A stretch of DNA of 64,000 nucleotides, taken from Dethiosulfatarculus sandiegensis. GTDB lineage: Bacteria > Desulfobacterota > Desulfarculia > Desulfarculales > Desulfarculaceae. The translations under genes were made by a program, and so were the position numbers. The notes under the pieces were generated by a model. It saw only the letters and a program-made list of their open reading frames with translations, did no database searches and was not told the origin of the DNA. The first letter of the stretch is position 1, and each line of letters starts with the position of its first letter. The stretch covers positions 204,243 to 268,242 of the forward strand of contig NZ_AZAC01000003.1 in assembly GCF_000931935.2 (NCBI RefSeq), read 5' to 3'. Positions 20,280 to 30,772 of the stretch are shown piece by piece.

Positions 20280-21020
20280 TTAAATCGCTCTTAAAAAAGT
20301 GAAAACCATAACCCGGGCCGCCCCCGCCTTTTTCAGGATTTTTGCGCATTCATGGAGAGTGGACCCGGTGGTGAGCACGTCATCTAAAAGCAGAACATTC
20401 TTCCCCGCGACCAGGCGTTCTCCCCTTTTTTTAAGGGCAAAGGCCCTGGCCACATTCTGCCTGCGCAAGGCCAGGTCCAGGTTGACCTGGGAGGCCGTGT
20501 TCCTTGTCCTCTGCAAAAGGTTGGGAACCACCTTGGCCGGAAGTTTCTTGGTGAGAAGCGAATTCAAAATAAGGGCCTGATTAAAACCCCTTTTCATGAG
20601 GCGTAAGGTATGAAGGGGGACCGGGGCGATTATCTGGGCCCGGCTCAGCCAGTCAAAGGGGGCGTGTAAGCATATGTAGCCGGCAAGCTTTGGGCCAACC
20701 CATAGACTCTTGTTGTATTTAAGGTTGTGGAGCGCCTGGGCCAGGGGGCCTTCGTGAGGGGCTATGGTCCTGGCCTGGTCAAAAGCCGGCCGCCAGGTTT
20801 GACAATGGGGGCAGATTGAGCGGCCCCTGGGCAAGGGATTGGCGCAGACCGGGCAACAGGGCTCCGGCAGGGGGGTGATTTGGCTTTGGCACTGGTCGCA
20901 AAAAAGTAGTGTGTCTGCGCTCAAGGGCTCCCCGCAGGCGGCGCAGTGCCCGGGAAAGGCCAGATTAACCGCCGCCTTGTACAGGTTCGGTAGAAAATCG
21001 TCCATTCCCCCGGCAGCCAT
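20280..21020 (-). CDS. comF: ComF family amidophosphoribosyltransferase-like protein
   Basis: A 246-residue ComF/GntX-type protein. The N-terminal half carries four CxxC pairs (CAAC, CDQC, CPVC, CPHC), two zinc-ribbon-like units; the C-terminal half is a type I phosphoribosyltransferase fold with the PRPP loop LLLDDVLTTGST. Family members are linked to DNA uptake in naturally competent bacteria, but most, like this one, have no neighbouring competence genes. Its ATG overlaps the stop of the upstream ykgJ-type gene by one base, so the two are co-transcribed and probably translationally coupled. Confidence 0.9.
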   Translation of the reverse strand: MAAGGMDDFLPNLYKAAVNLAFPGHCAACGEPLSADTLLFCDQCQSQITPLPEPCCPVCANPLPRGRSICPHCQTWRPAFDQARTIAPHEGPLAQALHNLKYNKSLWVGPKLAGYICLHAPFDWLSRAQIIAPVPLHTLRLMKRGFNQALILNSLLTKKLPAKVVPNLLQRTRNTASQVNLDLALRRQNVARAFALKKRGERLVAGKNVLLLDDVLTTGSTLHECAKILKKAGAARVMVFTFLRAI

Positions 21021-21418
21021 CAGTTTTTGAATTCTCCTTGCGCTTTAAGCTTTTGGTAATAAGCCACAAAGTCTTCATGGCTTACTTCGGGATCTATTCC
21101 CGGGCAAGCAAGCTTGGCTTCTTCCAAGGCTCCTTTGTTTTTAAGCATGGCAGGGAAAAAGGGCCACTGACGACAGATTTTGGGCTTTGCCTGATGAATG
21201 CGGCACCCCTGGGGGCCAAACAGAATACAGACCCCTTTGTGGCCTGTTTGAATTTCGTATTTTCCGTCTCGGGGGAGACAAAAATCTTCAATGAATTCTT
21301 TTTCTGTTAAGTCAACTAGTTGGGATGCTGCAGGGACTTCTTCTTTTTCCAGGTAAATTCCACCTTTTCCTCTACAGCACACACCACAGCGTTGGCATTC
21401 AAAGGGCATTCGACTCAT
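21020..21418 (-). CDS. YkgJ family cysteine cluster protein
   Basis: A 132-residue protein with the Cys pattern CxxCxxCC near the N-terminus (CQRCGVCC), a C near residue 66 (GVCILFG), CRIHQ and KICRQWPF, which together define the YkgJ/UPF0153 cysteine cluster family (presumed zinc or iron-sulfur binding, function unsettled). The ATG follows AGAGGA. It is the upstream partner of comF, overlapping by one base. Confidence 0.87.
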   Translation of the reverse strand: MSRMPFECQRCGVCCRGKGGIYLEKEEVPAASQLVDLTEKEFIEDFCLPRDGKYEIQTGHKGVCILFGPQGCRIHQAKPKICRQWPFFPAMLKNKGALEEAKLACPGIDPEVSHEDFVAYYQKLKAQGEFKN

Positions 21419-21658
21419 GATTCCTCTTTCAGGGGGTTAAGCAGGCAGTAGACCTTTTGCCCGACCGGTTTGATCTGTCCAAGAGAAAGGAAACTGCATG
21501 AACTTGTATTTATTATATTTATTTAATAATTACAAGCATTTAATCTCTTGACGGCCTCGGCGGTCGAGCCTTGGCAAATCTACAAAACCATTGCATGATA
21601 GGCGATCGCGTGAACCGAAAGCCTACACCGGGGGGGCTTTATGTGCAAGATGCGCCGC

Positions 21659-22795
21659 TTAAATCCCGTGAACCGGGAAAATTTCTTTTCGAACCAGTTC
21701 AATAACATCATCTGCGTCCCGGCCCGCTCTTTTCCAGAATCTGCCCCGGATCAGCTCCTGCGGGTCGAGCAACCGCCTTTCATCTTTGGGCAGCCTCAGG
21801 TTATCTGAGAATTCCTGGGGCAGGTGTTCGGGGAGTTTATCCTCTTCATCCATCATGATGGCCCAAAGCATGGTCCAGACCCTGGCCACGTTCACCACAT
21901 TGTATCCCCCGCCTCCCAGAGCGATCCAGCGTCCCCAGGCCATCTCCTTAATGGCCCGCATACAGTGGGCCAGCCCTCTTGTGGTGAGGTTCAAATTGGC
22001 CAGCGGATCGGTTAAAAGGGCGTCCACGCCCAGTTGAGTCACCAGATAATCCGGGTTAAAGGCCTGGATCAAATCCGGGACCAGGGAGTCAAAACATCGT
22101 ATATAGATTTCATCCTCAGTATCAGGCCAAAGGGGTATGTTGACTGAATATCCCCTTCCCTTGCCCCGTCCCTGTTCTTCGATGTATCCGGTTCCAGGGA
22201 AAAGGGTGGCCGGATGCTGGTGAAGGCTGATGGTCATCACCTGGTCTGTTTCGTAAAACGCCCATTGCACTCCATCGCCATGATGGGCGTCGAGATCCAG
22301 GTAAACCACTCGCAGGTCTTTTTGCAGAAGCCTTTTGATCACCAAGACCGGGTCATTCACATAACAGAAGCCGGAAGCCCTGGCCGCAAGCCCGTGATGC
22401 ATCCCTCCAGCCATGCTGAAGGCCGCGGGCCTTTTTTCCTCCACCACCATTTGGGCGGCTTTAAGGCTGGCGCCGGTCATCAGGGTGGACCATTCGTAAA
22501 CCCCCGGGAAAATCGGGTTGTCGCCGGGGCCCAACCCAAAACTACCGAATCCGCGCAGGTTTTTGGTCTCGCTTAATTCCTTCAGGGTTTCCAGATAATA
22601 GCGGTCGTGAAATTCTGCCAGATCTTCCATGGTTGCAGCCGGAAAATCATAGTAGGTTTCGTCCAGCCCCACCAGTCCGATGAGTTCCCTGGTAAGCCCT
22701 AACCTGGCAATGCGCAAGGGGTGATGTTTACCGTAATCAAATTTTTTATACCGCTCTGTGTGGATGAAAGCCGGAGGCGCTGACTGCTTGGACAT
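21659..22795 (-). CDS. Histone deacetylase family / AcuC-like deacetylase
   Basis: A 378-residue zinc deacetylase of the arginase-deacetylase fold. The catalytic His pair is in GGMHHG (133-134); zinc ligands Asp169 and His171 sit in DLDAHHGDG and the third Asp in LLTDPLANL; GGGGYN is the typical C-terminal loop. The protein resembles AcuC, which removes acetyl groups from acetyl-CoA synthetase and so controls acetate use; other substrates such as acetylpolyamines are possible. I chose ATG 22795 behind CGGAG instead of a longer GTG form 90 bases upstream. No acs gene is adjacent. Confidence 0.9.
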   Translation of the reverse strand: MSKQSAPPAFIHTERYKKFDYGKHHPLRIARLGLTRELIGLVGLDETYYDFPAATMEDLAEFHDRYYLETLKELSETKNLRGFGSFGLGPGDNPIFPGVYEWSTLMTGASLKAAQMVVEEKRPAAFSMAGGMHHGLAARASGFCYVNDPVLVIKRLLQKDLRVVYLDLDAHHGDGVQWAFYETDQVMTISLHQHPATLFPGTGYIEEQGRGKGRGYSVNIPLWPDTEDEIYIRCFDSLVPDLIQAFNPDYLVTQLGVDALLTDPLANLNLTTRGLAHCMRAIKEMAWGRWIALGGGGYNVVNVARVWTMLWAIMMDEEDKLPEHLPQEFSDNLRLPKDERRLLDPQELIRGRFWKRAGRDADDVIELVRKEIFPVHGI

Positions 22796-23083
22796 TTCTA
22801 CTCCGATAGGCAAGTAAGGAGGGCCAACGCATGTGCCACAATAACACCAAGGCGCTAAAATGGCAAGACGATCCCCGTAATTCACATTATCTGACCGGAT
22901 TGACAGGTATTAACCAGGCTGGTACAATTCGCGCCGACCAATTCGTTTTCTCTTGTGTTGATGAGGCGAAAACCATTTCAGCATCTGATGCTTCCAGACG
23001 CTTGAATCAATTGGCATTTGGGCTTGTCATTTTTAATCGAGCCCTCAGCCGCTTTGGCCTTCTTTTGTAATGGAGGTTTTTTG

Positions 23084-23527
23084 ATGATTTCTTCTGAAGT
23101 GGATGCCGCCCTTAAGACGGCCATGAAAGCTCACGATCAAGCGGCCACTTCCTGCCTGCGGATGGTCCGCGCCGCTTTAAAAAACAAGGCAAAAGACTTA
23201 AGGCGCGAGCTCAACGACGAAGAAGAGATTGCCTGTCTTTCCACCCTGGCCAAGCAGCGCCGGGACTCCATTGACCAGTTCAGAAAAGGCGGCAGGGAAG
23301 ACTTGGTCGCCAAGGAAGCTGCCGAGCTGAAGCTGATAGAGCAGTATCTCCCCCGGCAATTAGCCGAAGAAGATGTCGCCCGGGTCCTGGATGAGGTCTT
23401 TGATGAACTTGAGCCCAAGAGCCCCAAAGAAATGGGGATGGTTATGAAGGCTGCCATGGCTCGGTTGAAAGGGCAGGCAGACGGCAAGTTGGTCAATCAA
23501 CTGGTCCAAAAGCGCCTTAAGGGGTAG
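23084..23527 (+). CDS. yqeY: GatB/YqeY domain protein
   Basis: A 147-residue protein matching the YqeY family (tail-domain homologue of the GatB subunit of tRNA amidotransferase), with the typical text AMKAHD, QRRDSI, KEAAELKLIEQYLP and PKEMGMVMKAAM. Its molecular role is unsettled, but it is often found with rpsU, dnaG and rpoD. I start it at ATG 23084 behind GGAGG with a 7-base spacer, not at an upstream in-frame codon. It heads the plus-strand run yqeY, mutS2, dnaG, rpoD, although 320 bases separate it from mutS2. Confidence 0.92.
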   Translation: MISSEVDAALKTAMKAHDQAATSCLRMVRAALKNKAKDLRRELNDEEEIACLSTLAKQRRDSIDQFRKGGREDLVAKEAAELKLIEQYLPRQLAEEDVARVLDEVFDELEPKSPKEMGMVMKAAMARLKGQADGKLVNQLVQKRLKG

Positions 23528-23848
23528 AATTCCTGCATAGGGGAGAAAAGGCGTTCATTTTATACACCTAAATTACTATTTAATATTACGGGTAATGTCG
23601 CGATTTGCCGATTTAAATAGGCGGTCGGCCGATTAAGTCCCCTGGGTGAGGGCTTTTAATTATCCCGCAAAAATACAGGTGTATGTTTCATTGCATAGAA
23701 AAATTGTCTGAGATAATCCATGCAAAAATGGCTGTGTCCGCGGATTTCTTTTGCGGTCGGCCTTCAGGGACCACTTTATCCGCATACATAATGCACTTTT
23801 TGGTTCTCACAGGTCAACAACAACCAGACACGGGCGGGAAAAACACAC
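23528..23848. other. Intergenic region between yqeY and mutS2
   Basis: About 320 bases, no gene seen. Probably holds the promoter for mutS2-dnaG-rpoD. rpsU, which often lies at this place in related genomes, is not present here. Confidence 0.5.
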
Positions 23849-26371
23849 ATGTTTGATGCTGACCGGCAGGGTGGGCCTGCCGCAGACGAGACAAGCGCCT
23901 TAGACAAAGACGCATCAAAAATGGACACCAAGTCAAGGGGTTCAGTGGATACCCAAACCCTTGCCGCACTCGAGTTCCCCAGACTGCTTGAGTCTGTGGC
24001 CCAGTTGACCCAAAGCCGGATCGGCGCCCAGATGGTGCATAGGCTTTATCCTTCTTCTGATTCCGCCAAGGTTGAACGTAGACTGAGAAGACTCAGCCAA
24101 CTGCGGGAAATTCTCGAATTCGCCAGCCCTCCTGGCCTTGAAAATATAGACGAGGTTTCCGAACTGCTCCCCCGCCTGGAGGTTGAGGGTGCGGTTTTAC
24201 TGCCCCAGGAACTATTTGTGGTGGCGGATTTTTTATCTTCGGTCAGCAGGGCCGATTCCTTTCTCACCCCCAGCGAAAACGGCATGGATGAAGCCTTTCG
24301 CCTCAAAAACCGGTTGACCCCCCTGCCCAAACTGGGGGGCAGGCTTAGGGGCCTGGTGGGGCCGGGAAATTCCATAAAGAGCTCCGCCTCAACCGAGTTG
24401 CAAAGGGTCAGAAGGGAGCTTTCGCGCAAAAGGGACAACTTGCGCGCCAAATTGGAAAAATTCATCACCCAAGGCCACATGGGTGGTGTCTTCAGTGATC
24501 AGGTCGTCACCCAAAGGGCGGATCGTTTTGTAGTGCCTGTGAGGTCGGACTCCAAGGGCAAGGTGCAGGGAATCCTGCACGACACCTCGGGCAGCGGGGC
24601 CACCTGCTTTATGGAGCCTTTGGACGCGGTTGAAGATAACAACCAGCTCGCCATGCTGCGCAACAAAGAGCGCGAGGAAGAATTGAGGGTGTTGCGGGAA
24701 GTCGCCCGTGAGCTGGCCCTTAACCTGCAAGTGCTCTATGAAGACCTGGAGACTCTGGCCAAACTGGACTGCCTTTTGGCTCAGGCCCGGTTTGCCCAAA
24801 GGTTGGATGCAGTTGAACCCCGTTTGAGCAACTCCTATGAAATGGAGTTGAACCAGGCCCGCCATCCCCTTTTGGCCTGGCGAGCCCTTAGCCGTAAAAA
24901 TCAGGTGGTTCCTATTGATCTCTGCCTGGGCAAGGGCCGCGACGTTTTGATGATCAGCGGAGCCAACGCTGGCGGCAAGACCGTTACCTTAAAGACTGTG
25001 GGCCTTATAACCCTGATGGTGATGTGCGGTATGCACGTTCCGTGTCAAAAAGGCAGCCTGGTTTCGGTGTTCCAGCAGGTGGCAGCGGAAGTCGGCGATG
25101 AACAGGATTTAAATGAAGCCTTGAGCACTTTTACCGCTCATGCCGGACGTCTGGCCTGGATGACCAGGAACGCAACCAGGCAATCTTTGTTCCTTATAGA
25201 TGAGATAGGCGGCGGAACTGATCCCGGCGAGGGCGCGGCCTTGGCCATGGCCGTGATTGACCGTTTGAAGCGGTTGGGGGCCAAGGTTCTCACCACCACC
25301 CACTTCCACAGGCTGAAGGCCTTTGCCGCCCTGACTCCGGGGATTGAAAACGTATCGGTTACTTTTGATTCCGGGAGCGGAAAAGCCACTTACAGGCTTC
25401 ACTACGGCGCCCCGGGATTGAGTGACGCCTTGGCGGTGAGCGCAGGGCTGGGTTTTCCGGAGAGCGTCTTGCATCGGGCCAATTCCTATATGGACGAGAG
25501 TGAGAAACAGACCATTGCCCTTTTGCGGCAGGCCCAGAACGACAGGCGTCTGGCCAGGGAAGAGCTGGCCAAAGCCAGGGCCGGCACTCTAGCTGCTGCG
25601 GAAGATAAGCAAAAGGCCAGGGAACTTTTAAAGGCTGCCAAAAAGGAAAGACAGGGCGCCCTGGCCGAGGGCAAGAGAAGGGTTCGCGAGGTTGCCCACC
25701 GCATGGAGGGGATGCTCAAGGACCTTTTGGGTGAAATCGAAGAAAAGAAAAAGACCGGTGAGACACTTTTACCGGGTGCGGAAAAGCAAAAGCTGTACAA
25801 GGCCAGGCGCGATGCCCTGGCCAAGGTGGAAGAGGTCGTTTCCGGCAAGAGTGATGCCGCCTCTTTTAGCACTGATAAAAAAGCCCTTTCCGGGGACAAG
25901 GGGAAGCTGGTCAAACAGGCCAGGGTCAGGGTGGCCAGCCTGGGACAAGCCGGAACCCTTTTGGAAGACCCGGTCCCGGATGTCCAGACCGTGCTGGTCT
26001 CCGTAGGGGTGCGGGGCGTGAGGGTCCGGGTCTCGGTGGCTGATCTGGAGCCCTTGGGCAATAATTCTGATAAAGCTGATAATAAATCCGCTCCTAAGAG
26101 GGTGTCTGTGAGAGCCGATGCGGGCGACGGCCTTGACCTTAAGGTAATCGGCTGCACTGTGGATGAGGCCATCCCCCTGGTGGACAAGGCCTTGGATCAG
26201 GCGCTTTTGGCAGGCAGGGCCAGGCTGAGGGTTGTCCACGGCATGGGCACCGGCAGGCTCAAGACGGCGGTTAGAAGGTATTTAAGCGATCACCCGTGTG
26301 TACTCTCCACCAAAAATGCGCCGATAAATTTAGGCGGTGGGGGAGTCACGGTGGCTGAACTCAGGGAGTAG
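23849..26371 (+). CDS. mutS2: Endonuclease MutS2
   Basis: An 840-residue MutS2. It has the MutS-type clamp/lever region, the ATPase with P-loop GANAGGKT (about 371-378) and Walker B LIDEIGGGTD (Asp451), a long Ala/Lys/Glu-rich coiled coil (about 540-640), a KOW-like segment, and a C-terminal Smr nuclease domain with HGMGTGRLKTAV. It lacks the mismatch-recognition N-terminal domain of MutS1. MutS2 suppresses recombination and in some bacteria splits collided ribosomes. The stop is 7 bases before dnaG, so they share a transcript. ATG 23849 is used; another in-frame ATG lies 72 bases on. Confidence 0.95.
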   Translation: MFDADRQGGPAADETSALDKDASKMDTKSRGSVDTQTLAALEFPRLLESVAQLTQSRIGAQMVHRLYPSSDSAKVERRLRRLSQLREILEFASPPGLENIDEVSELLPRLEVEGAVLLPQELFVVADFLSSVSRADSFLTPSENGMDEAFRLKNRLTPLPKLGGRLRGLVGPGNSIKSSASTELQRVRRELSRKRDNLRAKLEKFITQGHMGGVFSDQVVTQRADRFVVPVRSDSKGKVQGILHDTSGSGATCFMEPLDAVEDNNQLAMLRNKEREEELRVLREVARELALNLQVLYEDLETLAKLDCLLAQARFAQRLDAVEPRLSNSYEMELNQARHPLLAWRALSRKNQVVPIDLCLGKGRDVLMISGANAGGKTVTLKTVGLITLMVMCGMHVPCQKGSLVSVFQQVAAEVGDEQDLNEALSTFTAHAGRLAWMTRNATRQSLFLIDEIGGGTDPGEGAALAMAVIDRLKRLGAKVLTTTHFHRLKAFAALTPGIENVSVTFDSGSGKATYRLHYGAPGLSDALAVSAGLGFPESVLHRANSYMDESEKQTIALLRQAQNDRRLAREELAKARAGTLAAAEDKQKARELLKAAKKERQGALAEGKRRVREVAHRMEGMLKDLLGEIEEKKKTGETLLPGAEKQKLYKARRDALAKVEEVVSGKSDAASFSTDKKALSGDKGKLVKQARVRVASLGQAGTLLEDPVPDVQTVLVSVGVRGVRVRVSVADLEPLGNNSDKADNKSAPKRVSVRADAGDGLDLKVIGCTVDEAIPLVDKALDQALLAGRARLRVVHGMGTGRLKTAVRRYLSDHPCVLSTKNAPINLGGGGVTVAELRE

Positions 26372-26378
26372 CGTATAG

Positions 26379-28181
26379 TTGACGGTTTTCGGCCACATAC
26401 CACAGGAAAAGATTGACGAGGTGCGCCTGGCGGCGGACATTGTCCAGGTGGTGGGAGCTCGTGTCAATCTGACCCAAAAAGGCAGGGACTTTTGGGGAAG
26501 GTGCCCGTTCCACGGGGATAAGGATCCCAGCTTCAAGGTGGATAGGCAAAGGGGCACCTGGTACTGCTTTGGCTGTGGTGAGGGCGGAAGTGTTTTCAAC
26601 TTCGTGATGCGTGACGAGGGGCTTTCCTTTCCCGAGGCCGTGCGCGAACTGGCCCGGCGTTTCGGGGTGGAGATGCCTAAACGTAAACTTGACCCCGCCC
26701 AGCAAAAGGCCCAGGAGCAGAGAGAGAAACAGCGCCATGTCCTGGAAACCGCCTTGGAGTATTTCCGCACCCAGTTGCAGGTTTCAGCGGGCCGGGAGGC
26801 GTTAAACTATCTCACCCAAAAACGCGGGCTGTCCCTTGAGTTTATCAAAGAGTTCCAATTGGGCTGGGCCCCTGACCAGTGGGAAGGCCTGGGGCGCTTT
26901 TTACGCTCCAACGACATCGGCGAGGAGCTTGCCGTCCAGGCCGGCCTGTTGATCAAAAGGGACAATCGCTCCGGCTGCTATGACCGGTTCCGGGGCAGGG
27001 TGATGGTGCCGATCAAAGACGCCACCGGACGCCTGGTGAGCTTTGGCGGCAGAATCCTGGATCAGGGCGAGCCCAAGTACATGAATGGCCCCGAATCTCT
27101 TTTATTCAAAAAAAACAGCACGCTTTTTAACCTGGACAAGGCCCGCAGAGAGATGCGCAAAAAGTCCAGGGCCCTTTTGGTGGAGGGGTATTTTGATGTC
27201 ATAACCCTGCACGCCCATGGCCTGGGTGAGGCCGTGGCCCCCATGGGAACCGCCCTTACCAGCCAGCAGGTGGCCCGGTTGAAACATCAGGCCGATGAAC
27301 TGATCCTGGTGTTTGACGGTGACGAGGCTGGGGTCAAGGCTGCTTTGCGTTCATTGCCTGTTTTTCAAAAAGAGGATATGGCCCCTAAGGTGATTCTTTT
27401 GCCCATGGGCGAAGACCCGGACAGCCTGGTCCGCAACCAGGGCGCCGAAGCCCTGGAGGAACTTTTGGGACAGGCGCGCCCCTTGGTGGAGATGGCCATA
27501 GAACAGATCGTTACAAAGGGCGATGCAGATAGCTTTGAAGGCAGAAGTTCGGTTTTGAATCAGGCCGGAAAGATCATATGTGGAATCAATGATCCGGTCT
27601 CCGCCTGGCTTTACCTGGAACGCCTGGCGGCAATGCTCTCCATACCCTGTGACATTGCAGCCAAGCAGCTGGGTATACCCTTGCCCTCCTCCAAGAAAAG
27701 ACCTCGTTTAAGCCCGGTGGATAACCGCAACTGTTCCCGGGGCGGACTACATTTGAATGATCAGGAATGCCTCTTGCAGATGATACTCACCCAGCCCGAG
27801 GCGGCTCGGCTTTTTGCCTCCCAGGAAGAAGCGCTTGAATTTTTAGATGACCGGAATCTGCGACAGGTGGGGGCTTCCGTGCTTTCCGTGCTGGCAAGAG
27901 GGGCCGACCCCACTCCCGATGCCGTGGCCCAATCCCTTGAAGACCAGGCTTTGGCTCCCCTGGTGAGCCGCCTGGCCCAGTCCGGCCTGGAACTGGATGC
28001 AGATAAAGCCCGGCAGGAAACCGTGGTTTTGTTGAGGCAATGGCAAAAACGCCACCTCAAAAAGAAACTGAGAGACATGAGCAATCAAATCGCACAGGCC
28101 TATCAAAGGGGCGACAGTGAAGAAGTCGCCCGTTTGCAGGCCATGCGCCAAAGGATATCCAAATCCCATCCTACCCTTTAA
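26379..28181 (+). CDS. dnaG: DNA primase
   Basis: A 600-residue primase that makes RNA primers for replication. The CHC2-type zinc finger is Cys42, His45, Cys63, Cys66; the RNA polymerase core contains the TOPRIM Glu269 (LVEGYFDV) and the metal-binding DGDEAG; a C-terminal helicase-binding helical region follows. The best start is a TTG directly after mutS2, behind GGGAG; no ATG is near and the zinc finger is at the normal distance from it. It lies between mutS2 and rpoD, the usual macromolecular-synthesis order. Confidence 0.95.
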   Translation: MTVFGHIPQEKIDEVRLAADIVQVVGARVNLTQKGRDFWGRCPFHGDKDPSFKVDRQRGTWYCFGCGEGGSVFNFVMRDEGLSFPEAVRELARRFGVEMPKRKLDPAQQKAQEQREKQRHVLETALEYFRTQLQVSAGREALNYLTQKRGLSLEFIKEFQLGWAPDQWEGLGRFLRSNDIGEELAVQAGLLIKRDNRSGCYDRFRGRVMVPIKDATGRLVSFGGRILDQGEPKYMNGPESLLFKKNSTLFNLDKARREMRKKSRALLVEGYFDVITLHAHGLGEAVAPMGTALTSQQVARLKHQADELILVFDGDEAGVKAALRSLPVFQKEDMAPKVILLPMGEDPDSLVRNQGAEALEELLGQARPLVEMAIEQIVTKGDADSFEGRSSVLNQAGKIICGINDPVSAWLYLERLAAMLSIPCDIAAKQLGIPLPSSKKRPRLSPVDNRNCSRGGLHLNDQECLLQMILTQPEAARLFASQEEALEFLDDRNLRQVGASVLSVLARGADPTPDAVAQSLEDQALAPLVSRLAQSGLELDADKARQETVVLLRQWQKRHLKKKLRDMSNQIAQAYQRGDSEEVARLQAMRQRISKSHPTL

Positions 28182-28200
28182 ACCGGGAAAGGACCACGCC

Positions 28201-29946
28201 ATGCTCAAAGACAATAATTTCGCCAAGCTTCAGAAACTCATCTCTAAAGGGCGCACTAAAGGTTATCTAACCTTAGACGAGGTAAACGATGCCTTGGGCT
28301 CTGAGGTGAGTCCGGAGCGAATCGACAATATGCTAATGGTCCTGGATGAGATGAGCGTGGACCTGGTGGAGGATGTCAGCGAAATAAAGGGTAGGTTGGA
28401 CGAGGATGATATTGATGACCAAGATTCGGTTAAAAAGGAACTTTTGACCGATGACGGCAAGGTCAGCGATCCTGTCAAGATGTATCTCAAAGAGATGGGA
28501 TTGGTCTCTCTGCTCACCCGAGAGGGAGAGGTGGAGATAGCAAAGCGTATTGAAGAGGGCGAGCGGATGGTTATCAGCGCCCTTCTGGAGTCTTCGATCT
28601 GCGTGGAAAAGATAATGGCCCTGGGCGATTTGTTGTGTGAAGGCCAGTTGCAGATAAAGAACATTGTTTGTGATATCGATGAGGAACAGACCCCTGAAGA
28701 AGAAGAGCGTTCTCAGCAAAAGTTCTTGTCCTTAATTGACAAGGTTCGCTGCCTTGATAATGAAAACGCCAAGATCTATGAAAAGCTGGCTAATCGCAAA
28801 AATCCGGTAAAGGGTCCGGAGCGCAAGGAAATGCGCGCCTTTCTGACCAGCAACCGTAAAAAAATATCAGAACATCTAATTGACCTTAAACTGGATAAAA
28901 AACAGGTTGAGCAGATCACCGAGATTCTGGCCGAGCACTTGCGGGGCATTAACAAGGCTGATATCGCTGTCAGTTCGGTTTTATACGAAAGCGGCATTCC
29001 CAAAAACGAGATCACCAAACTGGCCCGCAAGATAAGGGCAGCCAAGGGCAAACGTTGCGCCATGGGGAAATGCCGGTGTACCGCAAAGCGCCTTTTGGAG
29101 CTTGAGGTCCACTTGAAAGAGGCCAGGGCCGAGATTCGCCAGGTTGAGAATACCTGCAAGATGAGCGCAGCCAGCCTGCGACGATTGATGAATCGGGTCA
29201 ACAAAGGCCGCACCCAGGCCAAACTGGCCAAAAAAGAGCTGGTTGAGGCCAACCTCAGGCTGGTTGTATCCATAGCCAAAAAATACACCAATCGCGGGTT
29301 GCAGTTTTTGGATCTGATCCAGGAAGGCAACATAGGCCTGATGAAGGCGGTGGACAAGTTTGAATACCAGAGGGGATACAAGTTTTCCACTTATGCCACC
29401 TGGTGGATCAGGCAGGCCATTACCAGGGCCATTGCCGACCAGGCCAGGACCATACGCATCCCGGTCCACATGATTGAGACTATAAATAAGCTTATCCGCA
29501 CCTCCAGGTACCTTGTCCAGGAATACGGCAGGGAGCCCACTCCTGAAGAGATAGCCGATAAAATGGAATATCCCTTGGAAAAGGTCCGCAAGGTGCTTAA
29601 GATCGCCAAGGAGCCCATAAGCCTGGAAACCCCCATAGGCGAAGAAGAAGACAGCCATCTTGGGGATTTCATAGAGGATAAGAAAGTGGTCAGCCCCTCC
29701 GACGCGGTGGTTAATCTTAATTTGTGCGAACAGACTCGAAAGGTGCTCGCAACGCTTACACCGAGGGAGGAAAAGGTCCTGCGCATGCGTTTCGGCATTG
29801 GCCAGAAGGCGGATCACACCCTGGAAGAAGTGGGCAAGGATTTTGATGTAACCAGGGAGCGCATCAGGCAGATAGAGGCCAAGGCCCTGCGCAAATTGCG
29901 CCATCCCAGCCGGGCCAAGAAACTAAGGGCCTTTATTGAAAATTAA
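28201..29946 (+). CDS. rpoD: RNA polymerase primary sigma factor RpoD
   Basis: A 581-residue housekeeping sigma-70. Region 1.1 (residues about 5-60), region 1.2 ([11 protein letters not shown], about 90-120), a long non-conserved insertion, region 2 with the -10 element reader ([20 protein letters not shown] and [13 protein letters not shown]), region 3, and region 4 with the -35 reading helix-turn-helix ([16 protein letters not shown]). I use ATG 28201 behind AAAGGA, 19 bases after dnaG; an upstream in-frame ATG would lie inside dnaG and lacks a site. A terminator follows at 30162. Confidence 0.97.
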   Translation: MLKDNNFAKLQKLISKGRTKGYLTLDEVNDALGSEVSPERIDNMLMVLDEMSVDLVEDVSEIKGRLDEDDIDDQDSVKKELLTDDGKVSDPVKMYLKEMGLVSLLTREGEVEIAKRIEEGERMVISALLESSICVEKIMALGDLLCEGQLQIKNIVCDIDEEQTPEEEERSQQKFLSLIDKVRCLDNENAKIYEKLANRKNPVKGPERKEMRAFLTSNRKKISEHLIDLKLDKKQVEQITEILAEHLRGINKADIAVSSVLYESGIPKNEITKLARKIRAAKGKRCAMGKCRCTAKRLLELEVHLKEARAEIRQVENTCKMSAASLRRLMNRVNKGRTQAKLAKKELVEANLRLVVSIAKKYTNRGLQFLDLIQEGNIGLMKAVDKFEYQRGYKFSTYATWWIRQAITRAIADQARTIRIPVHMIETINKLIRTSRYLVQEYGREPTPEEIADKMEYPLEKVRKVLKIAKEPISLETPIGEEEDSHLGDFIEDKKVVSPSDAVVNLNLCEQTRKVLATLTPREEKVLRMRFGIGQKADHTLEEVGKDFDVTRERIRQIEAKALRKLRHPSRAKKLRAFIEN

Positions 29947-30003
29947 AAGGCGGTTAAAGAGAATTTTAGCTTGCTGACAGAGTCCCCCTGGACTTGGTCA
30001 GAG

Positions 30004-30135
30004 GCCACTTGGCAAAAACGTGGTTTTGCCAAGTGGCTAGAATTACAAGTCTTTAGTAAATCTCGCAATTCGGCGGTCCATCATTCGGGATCCCCGAAAA
30101 ATCGCTTGTTTTTCAGGGGTGTATCCATGGCCCGC
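30004..30135. repeat. Palindromic intergenic element, copy B
   Basis: A relative of copy A (20010-20216). It starts with a 14-bp perfect hairpin (30004-30017/30024-30037) matching in position the first large hairpin of copy A, and ends with the shared block at about 30083-30135: ATTCGGGATCCCCGAAAAAT, then GGGGTGTATCCATGGCCCGC (copy A has GGGGTGCATCCATGGCCCGC). It sits directly after rpoD. Confidence 0.65.
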
Positions 30136-30138
30136 GTT

Positions 30139-30190
30139 CAGGCTGTTGGCCAACAGCCTGTAAACCCCCTGTTTCGGAACAGGGGGTTTT
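30139..30190 (+). terminator. rpoD terminator
   Basis: A 12-bp stem (30162-30173 with 30178-30189) around TCGG and ending in T. An 11-bp perfect palindrome (CAGGCTGTTGG and complement, 30139-30160) lies just before it, between the repeat and the terminator. Confidence 0.8.
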
Positions 30191-30200
30191 ATGTTGGCGC

Positions 30201-30755
30201 TTAAAAATAAAGAATGAATCCAAAATGGAAAAAGGCGCTGGTTACGCCATGATTCCTTTCATCCAGTCCGGCGTTGCTTATGTGCCTTAAGCGCACGCCT
30301 GTCTCAATCCCCATAGCTTTCTTTAAAAGCCAACTGAACCCCATCCCGGCAAAGGAGGTGAAATTAAGATTGCTGCCCATTTCGTATATATCGAGTTCAT
30401 TAAAGGAAGGGCCAATGCCTCCTTCCAGATAAGGCTTGAAACTGTCTGCGCAGAGCAGGTTGGCTCTTAAGGCGGGGATAAGCGCCGTTTCCATTCCCGC
30501 ACCATAGTTCCAATATCCCCCTGCCTGTCCTTCCAGCCTGAAAACCAGTTCAAACGCCTTCCAGGTGGTCAGAGGAGCGTCAAAGTGCAATAAAAGGCCC
30601 ATTGCCTTAAGGTCTTCATTATCCAGATCCATGTCTTCGCAAATGTAATAGGAAATCCCCCAGGATTTGAAGAAGGCTTCTGCTGAAGCGGTGGTCCCTG
30701 GAACCAAAACCAAAAGTAAAATTCCCGTAAGTAATGCCAAGGTTTTCTGTCGCAT
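30201..30755 (-). CDS. PagL-like lipid A deacylase / acyloxyacyl hydrolase
   Basis: A 184-residue outer-membrane protein with a signal peptide (residues 1-25, cleaved near TASA) and an eight-strand barrel type of sequence ending in FILYF. The stretch RLRHISNAGLDERNHG near the C-terminus resembles the active site of PagL, where a His-Ser pair and a later acidic residue remove the 3-O acyl chain of lipid A. The acidic partner is less clear here. The ATG follows AAGGAG. It lies 17 bases behind the P1 peptidase gene on the same strand, so they form an operon. Confidence 0.8.
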   Translation of the reverse strand: MRQKTLALLTGILLLVLVPGTTASAEAFFKSWGISYYICEDMDLDNEDLKAMGLLLHFDAPLTTWKAFELVFRLEGQAGGYWNYGAGMETALIPALRANLLCADSFKPYLEGGIGPSFNELDIYEMGSNLNFTSFAGMGFSWLLKKAMGIETGVRLRHISNAGLDERNHGVTSAFFHFGFILYF

Positions 30756-30772
30756 CCGAGGATCTCCTTTTT

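Noticed and set aside
22796..22885. N-terminal extension of the AcuC-like protein
   Set aside because: The GTG start has no ribosome site, whereas ATG 22795 has CGGAG at good distance and fits family length.
24046..26239. Several long minus-strand frames opposite mutS2
   Set aside because: Ser/Pro/Arg-rich shadow frames without ribosome sites, antisense to a clear MutS2.
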